Source: Aplectana chamaeleonis (taxonomy: Eukaryota; Nematoda; Chromadorea; Rhabditida; Cosmocercidae). From it: a stretch of 64,000 bases of DNA. The stretch covers positions 776,001 to 840,000 of the forward strand of contig JAPDOI010000185.1 of assembly GCA_029168955.1 (NCBI GenBank), given 5' to 3'. The position numbers and the translations under genes are program-made. Below are positions 53,440 through 64,000 of the stretch, piece after piece. Position 1 is the stretch's first letter. The number at the start of each line of letters is the position of its first letter. Below the pieces are notes generated by a model. It saw only the letters and a list, made by a program, of their open reading frames with translations, made no database searches and was not told the DNA's origin.

Positions 53440-54410
53440 ATGCGTCTCCCTGCCATTTCCGAACCAAACGCGACCGGAAAACGCACTGGTTGTCCAAAAG
53501 CGTTGATGTCCTAGCCATACTATTTCATAGTCCTCACTGCAAGCATGGCATGCACGTGACGCGAGGGAAGCGCGGTGGACTATGACAGTTCTCGGCGCGC
53601 GGGACTCATCCATCACCACCATAGCGGCACCGCCCAAACCGCTATGACGGTTTCAACATTTGAGTCGATACTTGCTTCTCAGTTTCAGTCCACTCCTACA
53701 TATGTACCATATTTCCTCTATTAGAAGTACATATCTATTTGAAGTACATCTTTAATAGAAGAACACCAAAAAGAGAGGGCTGAGTATTAGAAGTACAGCC
53801 TCTATTCGAAGTACACCTCTTCTAAAAGTACACCTCAAAAAGAGGCCTGAGAAATAGAAGTATCGTCAAGGCTGCGATGACTAAGCCGGGCGGCGACGAG
53901 TTCAAGCGGGCGAGGGGCGGCCGCGCAGCGCGAGTTGCATCAGATTTTCCCGCCACTGAGGTGATTCTGCTAGCTTTTTGCTCTTGTTTCTAACATATTT
54001 TGACTTTTTTATCATCAAATTCACAGGAATACGGGAAGTAGGCTGGGAAAATCACTTTTCACAGTGGCTGGGGCAATCTAATGCATGCACTGCGTTCGCG
54101 CCGCGCCCGCTTCAACTCAGCGCCGCCCGGCTTAGTCATCGCAGCCTTGACGGTACATGTACTTCTAAAAGAGAGAATGCGGCAAATAATTCTGGTAATA
54201 TTCTACGCAAATGCAAGCCAGGAATTTCTGTGCATGTCACAGTTTACTCCCGACATTAACCCGCACCGCCATGGTGGTGCCGCCGGAGATTTCATAGTGG
54301 TTTCACGCGCGTCGCGCGCGAGCCGGTGAAAGGCGGTGAAATATTTTGTAGTCCACTGCTAACCCCACGCGCGTGCCGTGATTGCGGTGAGGACTGTGAA
54401 AGATACCTAA
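53440..54410. mobile_element. Nested inverted-repeat element
   Basis: Inner arms 53869-53935 and 54089-54152 (CGTCAAGGCTGCGATGACTA, AGCCGGGCGGC) are near-perfect mirrors. Around the left arm are AGAAGTACA repeats (53700-53860). Outer parts share GGTGGACTATGA, CCGCACCG and GCGGTGAGGACTGTGAA in inverted order. Related to 17390-17560. Confidence 0.6.
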
Positions 54411-54602
54411 ACTTGAAAACATCTATCTGTTCGCCACCGCCGGTCCGATTCGCAAGTAATTCAGCGCCGGTATCCACCCCGATAGAGACCTTTTTCTAAT
54501 AGGTCTCCACGTCGCCTTTATCTTGTTACCATAATTTGGCTCACCCTGCACCGATCCAGGTACATACTTGAATCTTCAACAGTGGACCGCACGTGTGCTT
54601 AA

Positions 54603-55068
54603 AGGCAGCATACACGCTCGTAAATGTGATTGAGATAACTACGAAAATACAATGGTATGGCCCAGATTACAACGCCTACGCATTTTGAAGTGTCAAAAAC
54701 GACCCACAATGACGCTACATGAGTGAGAAGTTGGCCCCGCCCTTGTATCTGTCCGCCCCCTGTATTTGCGTCCTCCTCCAAAACAAGGGTACTGGGCCGT
54801 TTCCACCGTCGTCGATGTGTGTGGTTCACCTATTGTACCTATTCCACCACCCACGTCGCCGACAGTGGAAATGGCCCAGTACCCTTGTTTTGGAGGAGAC
54901 GGCAAATACAGGGGGCGGACAGATACAGGGGCGGGGCCAATTTCTCAGCCGTGTAGCGTCATTGTGGGTCGTGTTTGACACTTCAAAATGCGTAGGCGTT
55001 GTAATCTGGGCCATACCATTCTAATTCCATAGTTATCTCAATTACGTTTACGAGCGTGTATGATGCCT
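54603..55068. mobile_element. TTAA-MITE, AGGCAGCATACACGCTCG subfamily, 466 bp
   Basis: Complete copy; first of a MITE chain. The centre is a hairpin built on CCAAAACAAGGGTACTGGGC and its inverse. Shares its right TTAA (55069-55072) with the next element. Confidence 0.85.
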
Positions 55069-55072
55069 TTAA

Positions 55073-55310
55073 AGGCAGTGTTCACGATGATTTTCGTTCC
55101 CGATTTTTTCACATAAAACAATAAGTTGGCCTCCAAGTGTTACCCAAATTACGAAGAAACGGCCAGATACGCATTAAATCGTCGTATTTCAGTGACATTA
55201 TTCTATAACATGGATTAGTTGCCCGGTTGGATGAACATGTTCATGGTGGTTGTCACCGGTATAAAATGGGGTTAATCAGAAATGGAGAAATATTTTAGGC
55301 AAAACAGTAT
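55073..55310. mobile_element. TTAA-MITE left part
   Basis: AGGCAGTGTTCACGATG then TTTTCGTTCCCGA. The right end is missing before 55417. Inner sequence shared with 3356-3474, 25325-25470 and 31305-31475. Confidence 0.65.
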
Positions 55311-55416
55311 TAGTTAGGGTCCGAAGGAAAGCACGGAGCAATAGAGAGTGGAGAATTGCAAAGGACGGGTCCGCAAAAGACTTCATTGTCACAACAAAAC
55401 TCCCTGTGATACTTAA

Positions 55417-55954
55417 AGGCAGTGGTCGCGCTCAAATATGCTCGTCTTCTTTTCCCCTCTAAACCCTTTTCTGGATATAGAGTAGTAGAACCTATAAGAA
55501 AAAATCGCGAAAAATTAGTTGTTCTGGGCCAAATTCGAAGCTTGAATTTTCTTGTCTTTTGATGGTGGACGAGTCCACCACACTTCATCGGCATCGATGA
55601 TCTCTAATATCGAGAACATCAGCTGGCTTGAACTTGAATTTCAATCAATGAACTTTCGGATTTATGTACACATCTAGTTAAAAACATTGGTTGAAGTGCT
55701 TGCTTTCATTGTTCAACTGTTTTGTTAGGTAAATTTGCATTTATTTCTTCCTCTGAGTGTCGATGATTTTTCACCGCTTGGCATGAGAGTGTGATCTTTC
55801 TGTGCATGTGTGCACGAACTGACAATTTAGGGTCTTAATAACTCTAATTCTAGCCCGTTTTTCACCGCGCTACCTTCATAGTTTTTGAGCTGTTTTATAT
55901 CTAAGCTGATTTTTGTAGTTTTTTCGATAACGTTCTTCATCGTGACCACTGCCT
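55417..55954. mobile_element. TTAA-MITE, AGGCAGTGGTCGCG subfamily, 538 bp
   Basis: Close copy of 22729-23276. Right TTAA (55955-55958) shared with the next MITE. Confidence 0.85.
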
Positions 55955-55958
55955 TTAA

Positions 55959-56443
55959 AGGCAGTGTTCACGAGGAAAATCGTTTTTCTGTTTCTCCGCC
56001 TGTCTTGAAAACGGCTCCATGCTGATTCCAACGATGTCCCTGAAATCGCACAAAACCTTCTGGGAACGGAGTTATGGTCCATCAAAGATTGAGCTAAGGA
56101 AACATGGTGGACGAGTTGTCCGAGGCTTGTAACTTCCGTCTTTTGCAGCCGATCTAAGCGAGCTGACCTGAGTAAAGAGAGAAGCTGAGAATGAAGGGAA
56201 GAACGGGGCTAATGATTGGAAAACATCGCTAATCTCACGATCTCGAGCATTCATTTGTTCACGTCGGTGGGCGTGGAAAGTGCACTTGGGGGTGACGAGC
56301 TGACGGGTGTCCACCTTTGGGCTCTTCTGAAGCGTTTCCTGGCTCGTTTTCATGCGTTCTTTCGACGTCAGCGTTACAGTGTGCCCCTCCACTACCGATT
56401 CCTAGTGGAAACTGAAACACATTTTTTATCGTGAACACTGCCT
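55959..56443. mobile_element. TTAA-MITE, 485 bp
   Basis: Ends AGGCAGTGTTCACGAGG and ATCGTGAACACTGCCT; right flank TCAA. Close to 36572-37056 and 43137-43622, including GGTGGACGAGTTGTCC. Confidence 0.85.
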
Positions 56444-56466
56444 TCAAAAGGCGGGCTGATACTTAA

Positions 56467-56950
56467 AGGCACAGGACACCCAGGAAATTAATTTTCAGAT
56501 TTCATGCTTATCTTGGAGAGAGCCACACGCTGATCACAGTGGTATCTCTAAAATCGTTCAAAACCCCCTTTGAACAGAGTTATGGCTCTTCAAAGATGCC
56601 TAGATTTTGAGGGTAAAAAATTGGTGGACGAGTTGTCTCAAGCCTGTATTTCTCTTCACTCGCAATGATCGCGTGAGAGAAAGCCAGGATCAGGAGATAA
56701 ACCGGCAATGGACTGAAGAACGACGACTTGTTGGAATTCATCCATCCATCGAGCCGCTAACAAGTTCGAAAATCTGTTAGGGGGTCGGGCCTGTGGTGGT
56801 GAGCCAAGGGGGTCGGGCCTGTGGTGGTCGCTTATATCTTGCTTATCTGTAGGAATTGAGATCTCGCATTTGGCACGTGTTATACAGGAGGGGTCTTCTA
56901 CTCATTCACATGAAAATCTCAAAATTCATATCTGAGGGTGTACTGTGCCT
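56467..56950. mobile_element. TTAA-MITE, AGGCACAGGACACCC subfamily, 484 bp
   Basis: TTAA both sides. Contains GTGGACGAGTTGTCTC, a duplicated GGGGGTCGGGCCTGTGGTGG block and TGAGATCTCGCATTTGG. Copy of 21815-22248. Confidence 0.85.
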
Positions 56951-56954
56951 TTAA

Positions 56955-57074
56955 GGATTTCGGGTACTTCCGGTGCGTTTTTCTCAATTTCTTCGACATT
57001 TTAGTTCTACCTGGGGGCCACTTAGTCAATATAGTGAATAATCTCAAAATTGAAGATTATCGTGAACACTGCCT
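56955..57074. mobile_element. TTAA-MITE right part
   Basis: Follows the previous MITE after one shared TTAA and ends ATCGTGAACACTGCCT, TTAA. Left end absent. Confidence 0.6.
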
Positions 57075-57139
57075 TTAAACAACAGAGCCGAATGCCCAAT
57101 ACACGGCCCCATTTGAATAAACTCGGAGCCAAAAGTTAT

Positions 57140-57520
57140 TTTTGACACTGCCTTCAATGAATGCAAGACTCAAATATCAGTTCTACACCACAAAGAGCAT
57201 ACATGCCAGATGTGAACTGAAATCCCGTTGAATACATCGTACAGGAAACCACATTCTATTTTTTCGTATTTTCAATTGGATGTGTCCCTTCAAAGAACGA
57301 GAATGGTTGGTGAGCCCTTCGAAGTTGCAACTCGCGGAGAAACCAAGGTTGAAAGTAGTCGACAAAGGTGTTTGAATTCGGGCCATATCGATTTTTTGGA
57401 CAGTTGCGCAGGGTCGCATGGAATCGCTTCATTATATGATGGCTGGCAGCAATTTGTGCCAGAAATCTGACGGAGGGCCAGCCTCTTTTGACGGGATCTG
57501 AGACATTCAACCTCTTATTT
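57140..57520 (-). other. Dispersed fragment shared with 40490-40550 and 42769-42830
   Basis: The minus strand encodes ARIQTPLSTTFNLGFSASCN; at 40497 the plus strand encodes VRIQTPLSATFNLSF, and joined across the hAT element it continues with RSLKG as here. It therefore documents the pre-insertion state of that site. Family not recognised. Confidence 0.5.
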
Positions 57521-57623
57521 CTTTACATGAAGCGTTGCTGGCTCAACTAGGTCTACCTACATTCTCAGAGGAGCTCAATCAAATAATCAAACACGAAAAA
57601 CGTTCGGTGGTTCTTAGCACGTA

Positions 57624-57855
57624 CAGTTCACCTCCGCACTGCCGTTCAGTCCGCAAAGTGCGCGCTGATTGCGAAATCGTGCTGCGGCGCGGTTGCGAGT
57701 ATCCTCAGACAAGACTTTTTGCCTTTGGTGCCCGGGTGATCCCACCGCCCGGGTGATCCCACATCCCTGTCTGAGGATACTCGCAGCCGCGCCGCAGCAC
57801 GATTTCGCAATCAGCGCGCACTTTGCGGACTGAACGGCAGTGCGGAACTGAACTG
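57624..57855. mobile_element. Near-perfect foldback MITE, TA target
   Basis: Arms of about 90 bp (57624-57715 and 57765-57855) are almost identical mirrors, ends CAGTTC...GAACTG, TA both sides. The short spacer repeats CCCGGGTGATCCCAC. Low divergence suggests a young insertion. Confidence 0.8.
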
Positions 57856-57939
57856 TACGATGCCTTTAAAGGCAGTGTTCACGATAAATTTCACTTCCGA
57901 TATCTCCATGGTTTACGAAAGGTCTGAGGCCCTATATAG

Positions 57940-59770
57940 TATACATTGGATCCGAATAAAAAAAATTCGGATACTCGGATTTCGGATAACTCAAAAATCA
58001 AAGGTCACGAATACCCGACTCGAACGGATAGATTCTAAATAGCAACATCGGATAATCCGAGTCATTTGGATAGGAAGGCTAAACGGATAGTCGGATCTCG
58101 GATCAATCCGAAAATCACGTTTTTTCGGTGATTCGGAATTTGGATCACTCGGATTTGGACCTTTTTTTCGGTGAGTCGGAATGAATATCCGAGTCGGATA
58201 TCCGGTCGGATACAAGATGGTGTAATTCAAAAGTCTATGGAAAATCGAGTCTGGCGAAAACCCTTGAAAGAAAAAGATTTTTCTACCTTACTATGATGAG
58301 AGATTTCATTGATAATGATCTTTATCTCGGAATATTTGCAAACCAAACAGATGTGATCACCTTTCACAATCTCTTCAAAGTGAGCGCAATGTTGAAACAT
58401 CAGTATAAATGAGTTTCATGAGTATCAGTCATCCCCATCGATTTCGTAAATACCCGTGCGTTCCTGTCTAATCCACTTAAAGCAAGATTGCCCGTTCGAT
58501 CAATAAATATGGTTTTTGGGAGCCAATCATACCCTCAATGAGCCATAAGGGTTTGGTATACTTTTGCGGCACACTGTCGCGTCGCTCTGCAAAGCGACAG
58601 CGACCGCCAGTCGCGGAGCTCCCCACCCTTGAGGCCTAGTGCATACTTCCCGTGACGAACGACGCGACATAATTATTGTCATCTAAATTGACCGAAAATC
58701 GATATTGCTAATACGCATAGTCGCGGTCGCGGAAAGTATGCACTAGGCCCTAAATCTGTCGTTGTGGCAGTGTGCTGCAAGCTTCGGCCCGCGACAGCGA
58801 CAGGCTTCGGCCCAGCAACGCGCGATGGAAATAATGTTGTCGCTGTCGCTGCCGCCGTAGTTTCTTTCGCTGTCGCTGCCGCCGTAGTTTCTTTCTATTT
58901 GCTAATGATCCTTTGTTATTACCTGTCATTTAACTCTCTATGAAAATATTTATTTCCCCTATTTCACTGTTTTTCAATCGAACAAATGGCGGCGAGGAGG
59001 TAAGAGACGCAGAGACAGAATTATGATTCGGCGACAAGTCATTGTCACGCCCACTTTCTCTCGCTTTGGAGAGCGACGCCACGAATTTCGCAGCGACGCC
59101 ACTCTGAAAGGCCCTATACTCGCACAGACAACTCAGTTGAAGAGGATCAATGCCAATTACATGTATGCGCAAAATCTGCATTGCTGATGCACAGAAAACG
59201 CAGCGTAAATTTCACGATGCGCGCCAATTGGATGCCTGCAGTGTAAGTACGCACCTGTATGGTTACTGTAGAATGGAATGTCGAGTCGTGACATCAGATA
59301 CCCTCTATAAAACGTCTGCCCTACGCTCTCTTACTGTCTCTAACCTCCGCTACGCACCAGCACGCGTAGGAACCAAGTGAATTTCGCCGTTTTATAGCCT
59401 GTACGCTTGTTTGAGTAACAGGGCATGCCGACTCTACCAATATCCGACTCGTTATCCGATTAAAGTCATGCATTTTTCGGATATTCGGTATCCGAATCAT
59501 TATCCGACTCATGGCACATCTCGGTGATTCAGATTTTGAATCAAGCGGATTTTGGCGTTTTTTCGGTGAATCGGATTTTGGATCATTCGGGTTTTGACGT
59601 TTTTTCGGTGAATCGGATTTGGATCATTCGGATTTTGACACTTTTTCGGTGATTCGGATTTTGGCTCATTCGGATTTTGAAGTTTTTTCGGTGAATCGGA
59701 TTTTGAATCATGAAATTTTCGGTTCATTCGGATGGATATCCGAAAATGAGTGAGTCGGATCCAATGTATA
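57940..59770. mobile_element. hAT-like element, 1831 bp, TATACATTGGATCCGA ends
   Basis: Left TATACATTGGATCCGA, right its exact inverse. 8-bp duplication CTATATAG at 57932-57939 and 59771-59778; the unoccupied site CCCTATATAGCAAGG survives at 41211. Subterminal regions are arrays of CGGATTTTGGATCATTCGG-like units, about 42 bp apart at the right end. GC-rich core with TCGCTGTCGCTGCCGCCGTA duplicated. No transposase recognised. Confidence 0.9.
58636..58750. repeat. Small inverted-repeat element
   Basis: GCCTAGTGCATACTT and exact inverse AAGTATGCACTAGGC about 115 bp apart, inside the 57940-59770 element. No target duplication seen. Confidence 0.6.
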
Positions 59771-60160
59771 CTATATAGCAAGGCATGCTTAAAAAGGACA
59801 CGAAAAACGCGTTTTTGAGCAAAAATAGGCCCTCTCTTGTTTACGTTGATTTTTGAGCGTGGAGGAATTGACCGCTAGAAGGATGATACCTATCAGTGCA
59901 ATGAAGTGATCAGCTCACTTATCAGCACTTCCTTCACTTGATCATTCCTGTAATCTGAGTATTCATTTGTTCATTCCGAGGGGGCGGATCTGGGGCACCA
60001 GTCGTGTCTGGGGCACCAAAAAGCTTCTTTGCAGCCCTTATTTTGCCGTTCCTGGCTCGTTTTCTACCATTCTTTCGACACTGGGAGCCTAGGATCCTTC
60101 TCGCCTATCATTTCACTGTGGAAAGTCAACGAGGATGATCATCGTGAACACTGCCTTTAA

Positions 60161-62660
60161 CTGTATGACAACAATGCGCGCACTCACTCTATGTCACCCC
60201 GGTTTAGCCTCCAGATTATGTGAACAGTGTGCCAGAAATTGTTCAATAAATGATTGTATTTGAAAGTATGGAGTTTCCAAAGTATGTTGCAATAAAAGTT
60301 AGACGCACCTGTTAATGCGAATATGCATAGAATTAGCATAGAAATACGAAGTCACATCGAGACACAGCAAGTCGTTCGAGGTTATCTGGAGTCACCAATT
60401 AGATCAAACTCCACCAATAAAACCTCTAGACACGACTTTCGATCAACATAAGCATGACGACTGCAGAGACAAGAAATCCTTCTTGCCTCGTGGACCTGCA
60501 GCCAGCGGTCTTACGGGCGATAAATATCTTTTCACTACAAGTTAACGTTACAGAACCAAAGAAGAACATATGGCAACAACAGTTCTAGCCTCTCACCGTA
60601 TCAACTGTCACAACGGTAAATTGTGATAAGGTTTCATATGATCGGCCAAGTCGCTACACGATGGTCCTTTTCGAAATCGAAAACAGAGACCATCGATGCG
60701 AGTTAAACGCTCAAAGTAGAGCGTGAAATCAGATAACCTCAACTGATCTTCTTCACATGATCGGAAATCGATTTCCATAACATGAAATTAAAGACGCATC
60801 TGTGAATGGGAAGGAGTGTGACCCACAAACGAGAGATTTGTTCAAACGCCCGATTCGGCCAGCAAACGTTTTCCTATTTTTAGGCTCGTTCCCATGAATG
60901 GGCTCCTATGAGCACTTTAGTGAAGAAACGCGCATTAAAAGTGCATCATCCTGAGGTTTGACTGGCCGTAAGAGAGAAGGAGCTGGAAATGCCCTGTGTG
61001 GTTCACCCTCAACCATGAGAAACAGGACCAATGACAAAAGTAGATAAAACTTTGAGTTGGATTAGGTCATGTAGGCAGCCCGCACACATGTTAAGCTGCG
61101 TGCGGTACCTTTCCAAATTGAATCCCTCATTTGCAGGAGCACGTGCTGCTGTGAAATGAACGCGCCCAGTTTTGACCCAGGCACGTTCCGCGAATGAGCC
61201 CATTTGTTCCCACCTACGCAGTCATCAAAGCACAGGATCACGAACTCGCGCTGGAAAAACCTGCTTTTGCAGAATCCTAAAGCTCGGTTTCTACTGCAGC
61301 TGGAAAGTGGTCGGTGATGTTCGAAAACTATCTGCTCAGGACCTTCGCCAGGTACACATACAGCCTGTCATCAGAAGAAATATGTAGCAGTGATAAAGTT
61401 CATTGGATGAGCTAAACCACGGATGAAATGCTTCATTCCTTCAAACCACTGCATTCTTCGATTGCATTGCGTAATTGGAGTGCCCCAATTCTGGTAAAAA
61501 AAAAAGATATTCGCGGTTACTTTGCGAGCTCCCATATTCTACCAAAAGTCTTTGAGGAGGTTGGGTCAGTGGTTTTCGCTCATATCTCTTCCTTGGAGGG
61601 AATGAGATCTCGCGGATGACATGTATTATAGAGTAGAGGATACAATTATATTGCAATCTCAAAAACCTATCTGTCTAAGGTGTGCCATGCTTTTGCAATT
61701 TTGTGACTCTACGACTGCATTCAATGTAAGTTTTTTTGCCTTTTGATGACCTTAGTAACATCTCGTCATGAGTATAGTCTGTCCGAAAGAGTCTGTCCGC
61801 TCAAGTGGTCGACGTGCGTGTCGCACAGCCGTCGCGAAGCGATTTTTCAAATGAGCCTACGCATGGCTGCAGACAGCTGACTGGCATATTGATCAGTACT
61901 TGTCTAAAACATATTCGTGCTAAGCGGTATACAGGCTCAAAAAGGGTCCCTCAACACGCACGCCAACCGCGTGGGCGGACAGTCTCATTCGGACGTACTT
62001 TACATCTTTTCCTTGCTAATTGAGGGAAGTGAGATTCCAGTTCTGTGCGATTCCGTGGAAGGCAGCAAAGAGAATTGCCGATGGTAATGGTTCCGCTTAG
62101 AAAGTTGAAATTTTTTCCAAAAGCGCTACGGTTCAATCAGCCCGTTAACGTTGGTAAATGTAACTTAATGGAAGTGGTGTTCTCAAGGCAATAGAATTTA
62201 CGACGAAAAGTTCATTCGAAGAAGTTTCAGAATGCGTGATGATTGTTCATTTACGACAGCAGCAAACGTCTTTAAACCCTTTGCGGCCAGTCGACAATGC
62301 AAATCCGATTTACAGCCTCTGGACTTGGCCGGAGAAGACTTCAAACATGCAAGAAACTTTGTGAAGAGAAGAGCAAGCCGAAAGTGAGCCGAGCATTTTG
62401 GCAACTGCTAGCGATTAAACTGTTTAAAAAATTCACACTCGTTAAGAATGGAGAAAAAGAACATCAGGATTCAAATCCTCGGTCCGAAATTGGAGGGCGG
62501 TGCACCTCACCTCTTCCTTCATCCCGTGTGATGGAACAACTTAATTGATGACAGAGTCCACGATAAAGATCGAGGATAATTTTTTAGCAGAAATAGCCAG
62601 ATAGGGGGCCTGTCACAACCATAACATTGAAAAAACTGAGGAAAACGGATACCATAAGAC
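60161..62660. other. Unassigned DNA, least repetitive part of the right side
   Basis: No TIR, transposase or CUB motif found on reading both strands. 61560-61690 is a diverged MITE fragment (GAATGAGATCTCGCGG, ATGTATTATAGAG). 61009-61203 minus is a 64-codon frame with two cysteines and no recognised domain. Confidence 0.4.
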
Positions 62661-62666
62661 CCCTAA

Positions 62667-63130
62667 AGGCACAGTCCAACCTCAGGGGTTATTTTTGATA
62701 TAATACTCCGGCTGCCGTGTATAGCGACCGAGCCAGAGGCGAAATCTCAGTTCGCTCCAATAAGCGAGAAAAAGCGCGGAAAAAGTCGACCACGCCCCCA
62801 AGAAAAAAAAATTGGGAAACGCCCATCGAAGAGTTTTCACTCCGAATAGGGACAAGATGCGAGATGGATTCTGAACAAAATCTATGTTCTTCCATTTCTT
62901 ATTGGTCTAGCATTATATGGCGATCTTTTCCGGAACACTGGCGGCGAAAGACGAAAAAGCAGGACCGCGACAACTCGTCCACAAAAGTCTAAAACTCACA
63001 TTTTTGAGGGGTCATAACTCCGTTCATAGTGGGTGCTGAGCGATTCCGGAGAAATCATTGTGATCAGCGTGAAATTCTCTCGAAGTTGAGCAGAAAAACC
63101 TACAAACAATCCTTAGGTTGGACTGTGCCT
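62667..63130. mobile_element. TTAA-MITE, AGGCACAGTCCAACC subfamily, 464 bp
   Basis: Left flank CTAA, right flank TTGA; ends AGGCACAGTCCAACC and GGTTGGACTGTGCCT. Contains GACAACTCGTCCACAA, GTCATAACTCCGTT and GCGAAATCTCAGTTCGCTCC modules. Confidence 0.8.
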
Positions 63131-63144
63131 TTGAAGTTGGAACA

Positions 63145-63356
63145 CCGTCCACTCGTCACGCCTGCAATTACATAGAATCTATAGAACTGGGGATGTGGGG
63201 GGGGGGGCTGGACGGTTTTCCACCCTTGGATCTTTAAAAGGTCGTTTCGAGCCTGTTTTTCTCGGTTTTTACAACGTTACGGCTCTGATATGACCCCTCA
63301 ACTACCTACATATTTTGACCAGAAAATCACACTAGGTTTCATTGTGGACACTGCCT
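63145..63356. mobile_element. TTAA-MITE right part
   Basis: Ends ATTGTGGACACTGCCTTAA. The inner text GGTCGTTTCGAGCCTGTTTT resembles 36940-36990. Left end absent. Confidence 0.5.
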
Positions 63357-63359
63357 TAA

Positions 63360-64000
63360 AATATGTATGATTAGTGCAGATAACTCGTGTGAAAATTTGT
63401 GTCAGTACTGAAAGATCGACAAAGATGGATTTCAGAATTCAAGGAAAGCGCACGAAATCTGCTCACACGTACGTGGTACGAGTAAATTTTCGTTGAGGTG
63501 ACAAGAAAAATGAAGATCTTTGAAGCTTTTTGTATTCGATGACGTTGATAAAAAATCGTCGTTCAGTGGTTTTTCACTGAAAATCAATGCCTGAATGCCG
63601 CGGCCTCATGAAAGGGACGACGAACACGAGAATAACGCCGGAAATGTCGTAAATTGAAGCTCGTCCTCCGTCACTCTTCCGCGAAAGACACATTACTCAC
63701 ACAGCCCTCCATTTTCGATGGCACACGAAAAAGCGGCGACCGACGTCCAGCACTCCGCGTAAATCCACTTCCTATTTTATAACACTGATAAGGAAAGAGG
63801 ACTCCGATTGCGAAGTTGATACATAGATATCAAGAAATAATGAAAATCATTCCGCTTTTTCGGTTTCGCAACTTGTAGGATGAAACTGTGCGACCAACTA
63901 CCCGAATCCCATTCATCAATAATGTAAGATCTCATTGGGCTCTGCTATAATACCAGTTAAAGAAACACTAAAAAAGTTTATTCTCGCCCTCTTCTTGTCA
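63360..64000. other. Unassigned DNA at window end
   Basis: No repeat recognised. The minus strand around 63650-63720 has a short ATG frame followed by GTGAGT, so an exon is possible but unsupported. Confidence 0.3.

Larger units (their letters stand above)
57870..60156. mobile_element. TTAA-MITE split by a 1.8-kb insertion
   Basis: 57870-57939 and 59779-60156 together match 41148-41595. TTAA at 57866-57869 and 60157-60160, ends AGGCAGTGTTCACGATAAAT and ATCGTGAACACTGCCT. Confidence 0.85.

Overview
The window reads as nuclear DNA of a nematode. Five short coding blocks on the minus strand join across introns, two of them 53 and 57 bp, ending in TTTCAG/TTCCAG/ATTTTAG acceptors. They spell parts of two CUB domains that look NETO-like. 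Everything else is transposable-element DNA: Tc1/mariner, hAT-like, Penelope-like and LINE elements, tRNA-derived SINE-like units and very many foldback MITEs. I saw no prokaryotic operons, rRNA or CRISPR. The species cannot be named from this.

Layout. 1-8.7 kb: degenerate CGGATA arrays, a TA-flanked MITE, a dispersed 0.9-kb repeat carrying a 151-bp hAT-like insertion, a chain of four TTAA-flanked MITEs, a long foldback element and an RTE-like LINE tail. 8.7-10.4 kb: four exons of the CUB gene. 10.4-44.9 kb: apparently one giant intron of that gene. It holds a 1.9-kb hAT element (11.4-13.4), a palindromic Penelope-like element (13.9-15.7), a 1.5-kb element with 8-bp target duplication (20.1-21.6), a MITE cluster (21.8-23.3), a Tc3-like Tc1 element (23.75-25.3), a CRE-motif satellite (26.8-28.4), an inverted duplication (29.7-30.2), SINE-like units, a palindromic mariner derivative (32.2-32.9), a second, nearly intact Tc1 element (34.2-35.8), MITEs, a 5'-truncated CR1/Jockey-type LINE (38.6-40.4) and a second CAGGG-type hAT element (40.55-42.8). 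44.9-45.1 kb: upstream CUB exon. 45-64 kb: more MITE chains, a 2.6-kb GCGCGC-rich TIR element (47.2-49.8), a CTGGGGCC-ended element (50.5-52.3) and a 1.8-kb element that split a MITE (57.9-59.8).

How it fits together. No transposase here looks fully functional, although the 34.2-35.8 kb copy has only two premature stops and one indel. The MITEs sharing AGGCA ends target TTAA and often insert into each other's target duplication, giving chains that share a single TTAA. Several insertions can be dated relative to each other by nesting or by an uninterrupted paralogous copy in the same window. The only host gene I can support is the CUB gene; one short exon between the 44.9-kb and 10.4-kb exons and all terminal exons were not found.
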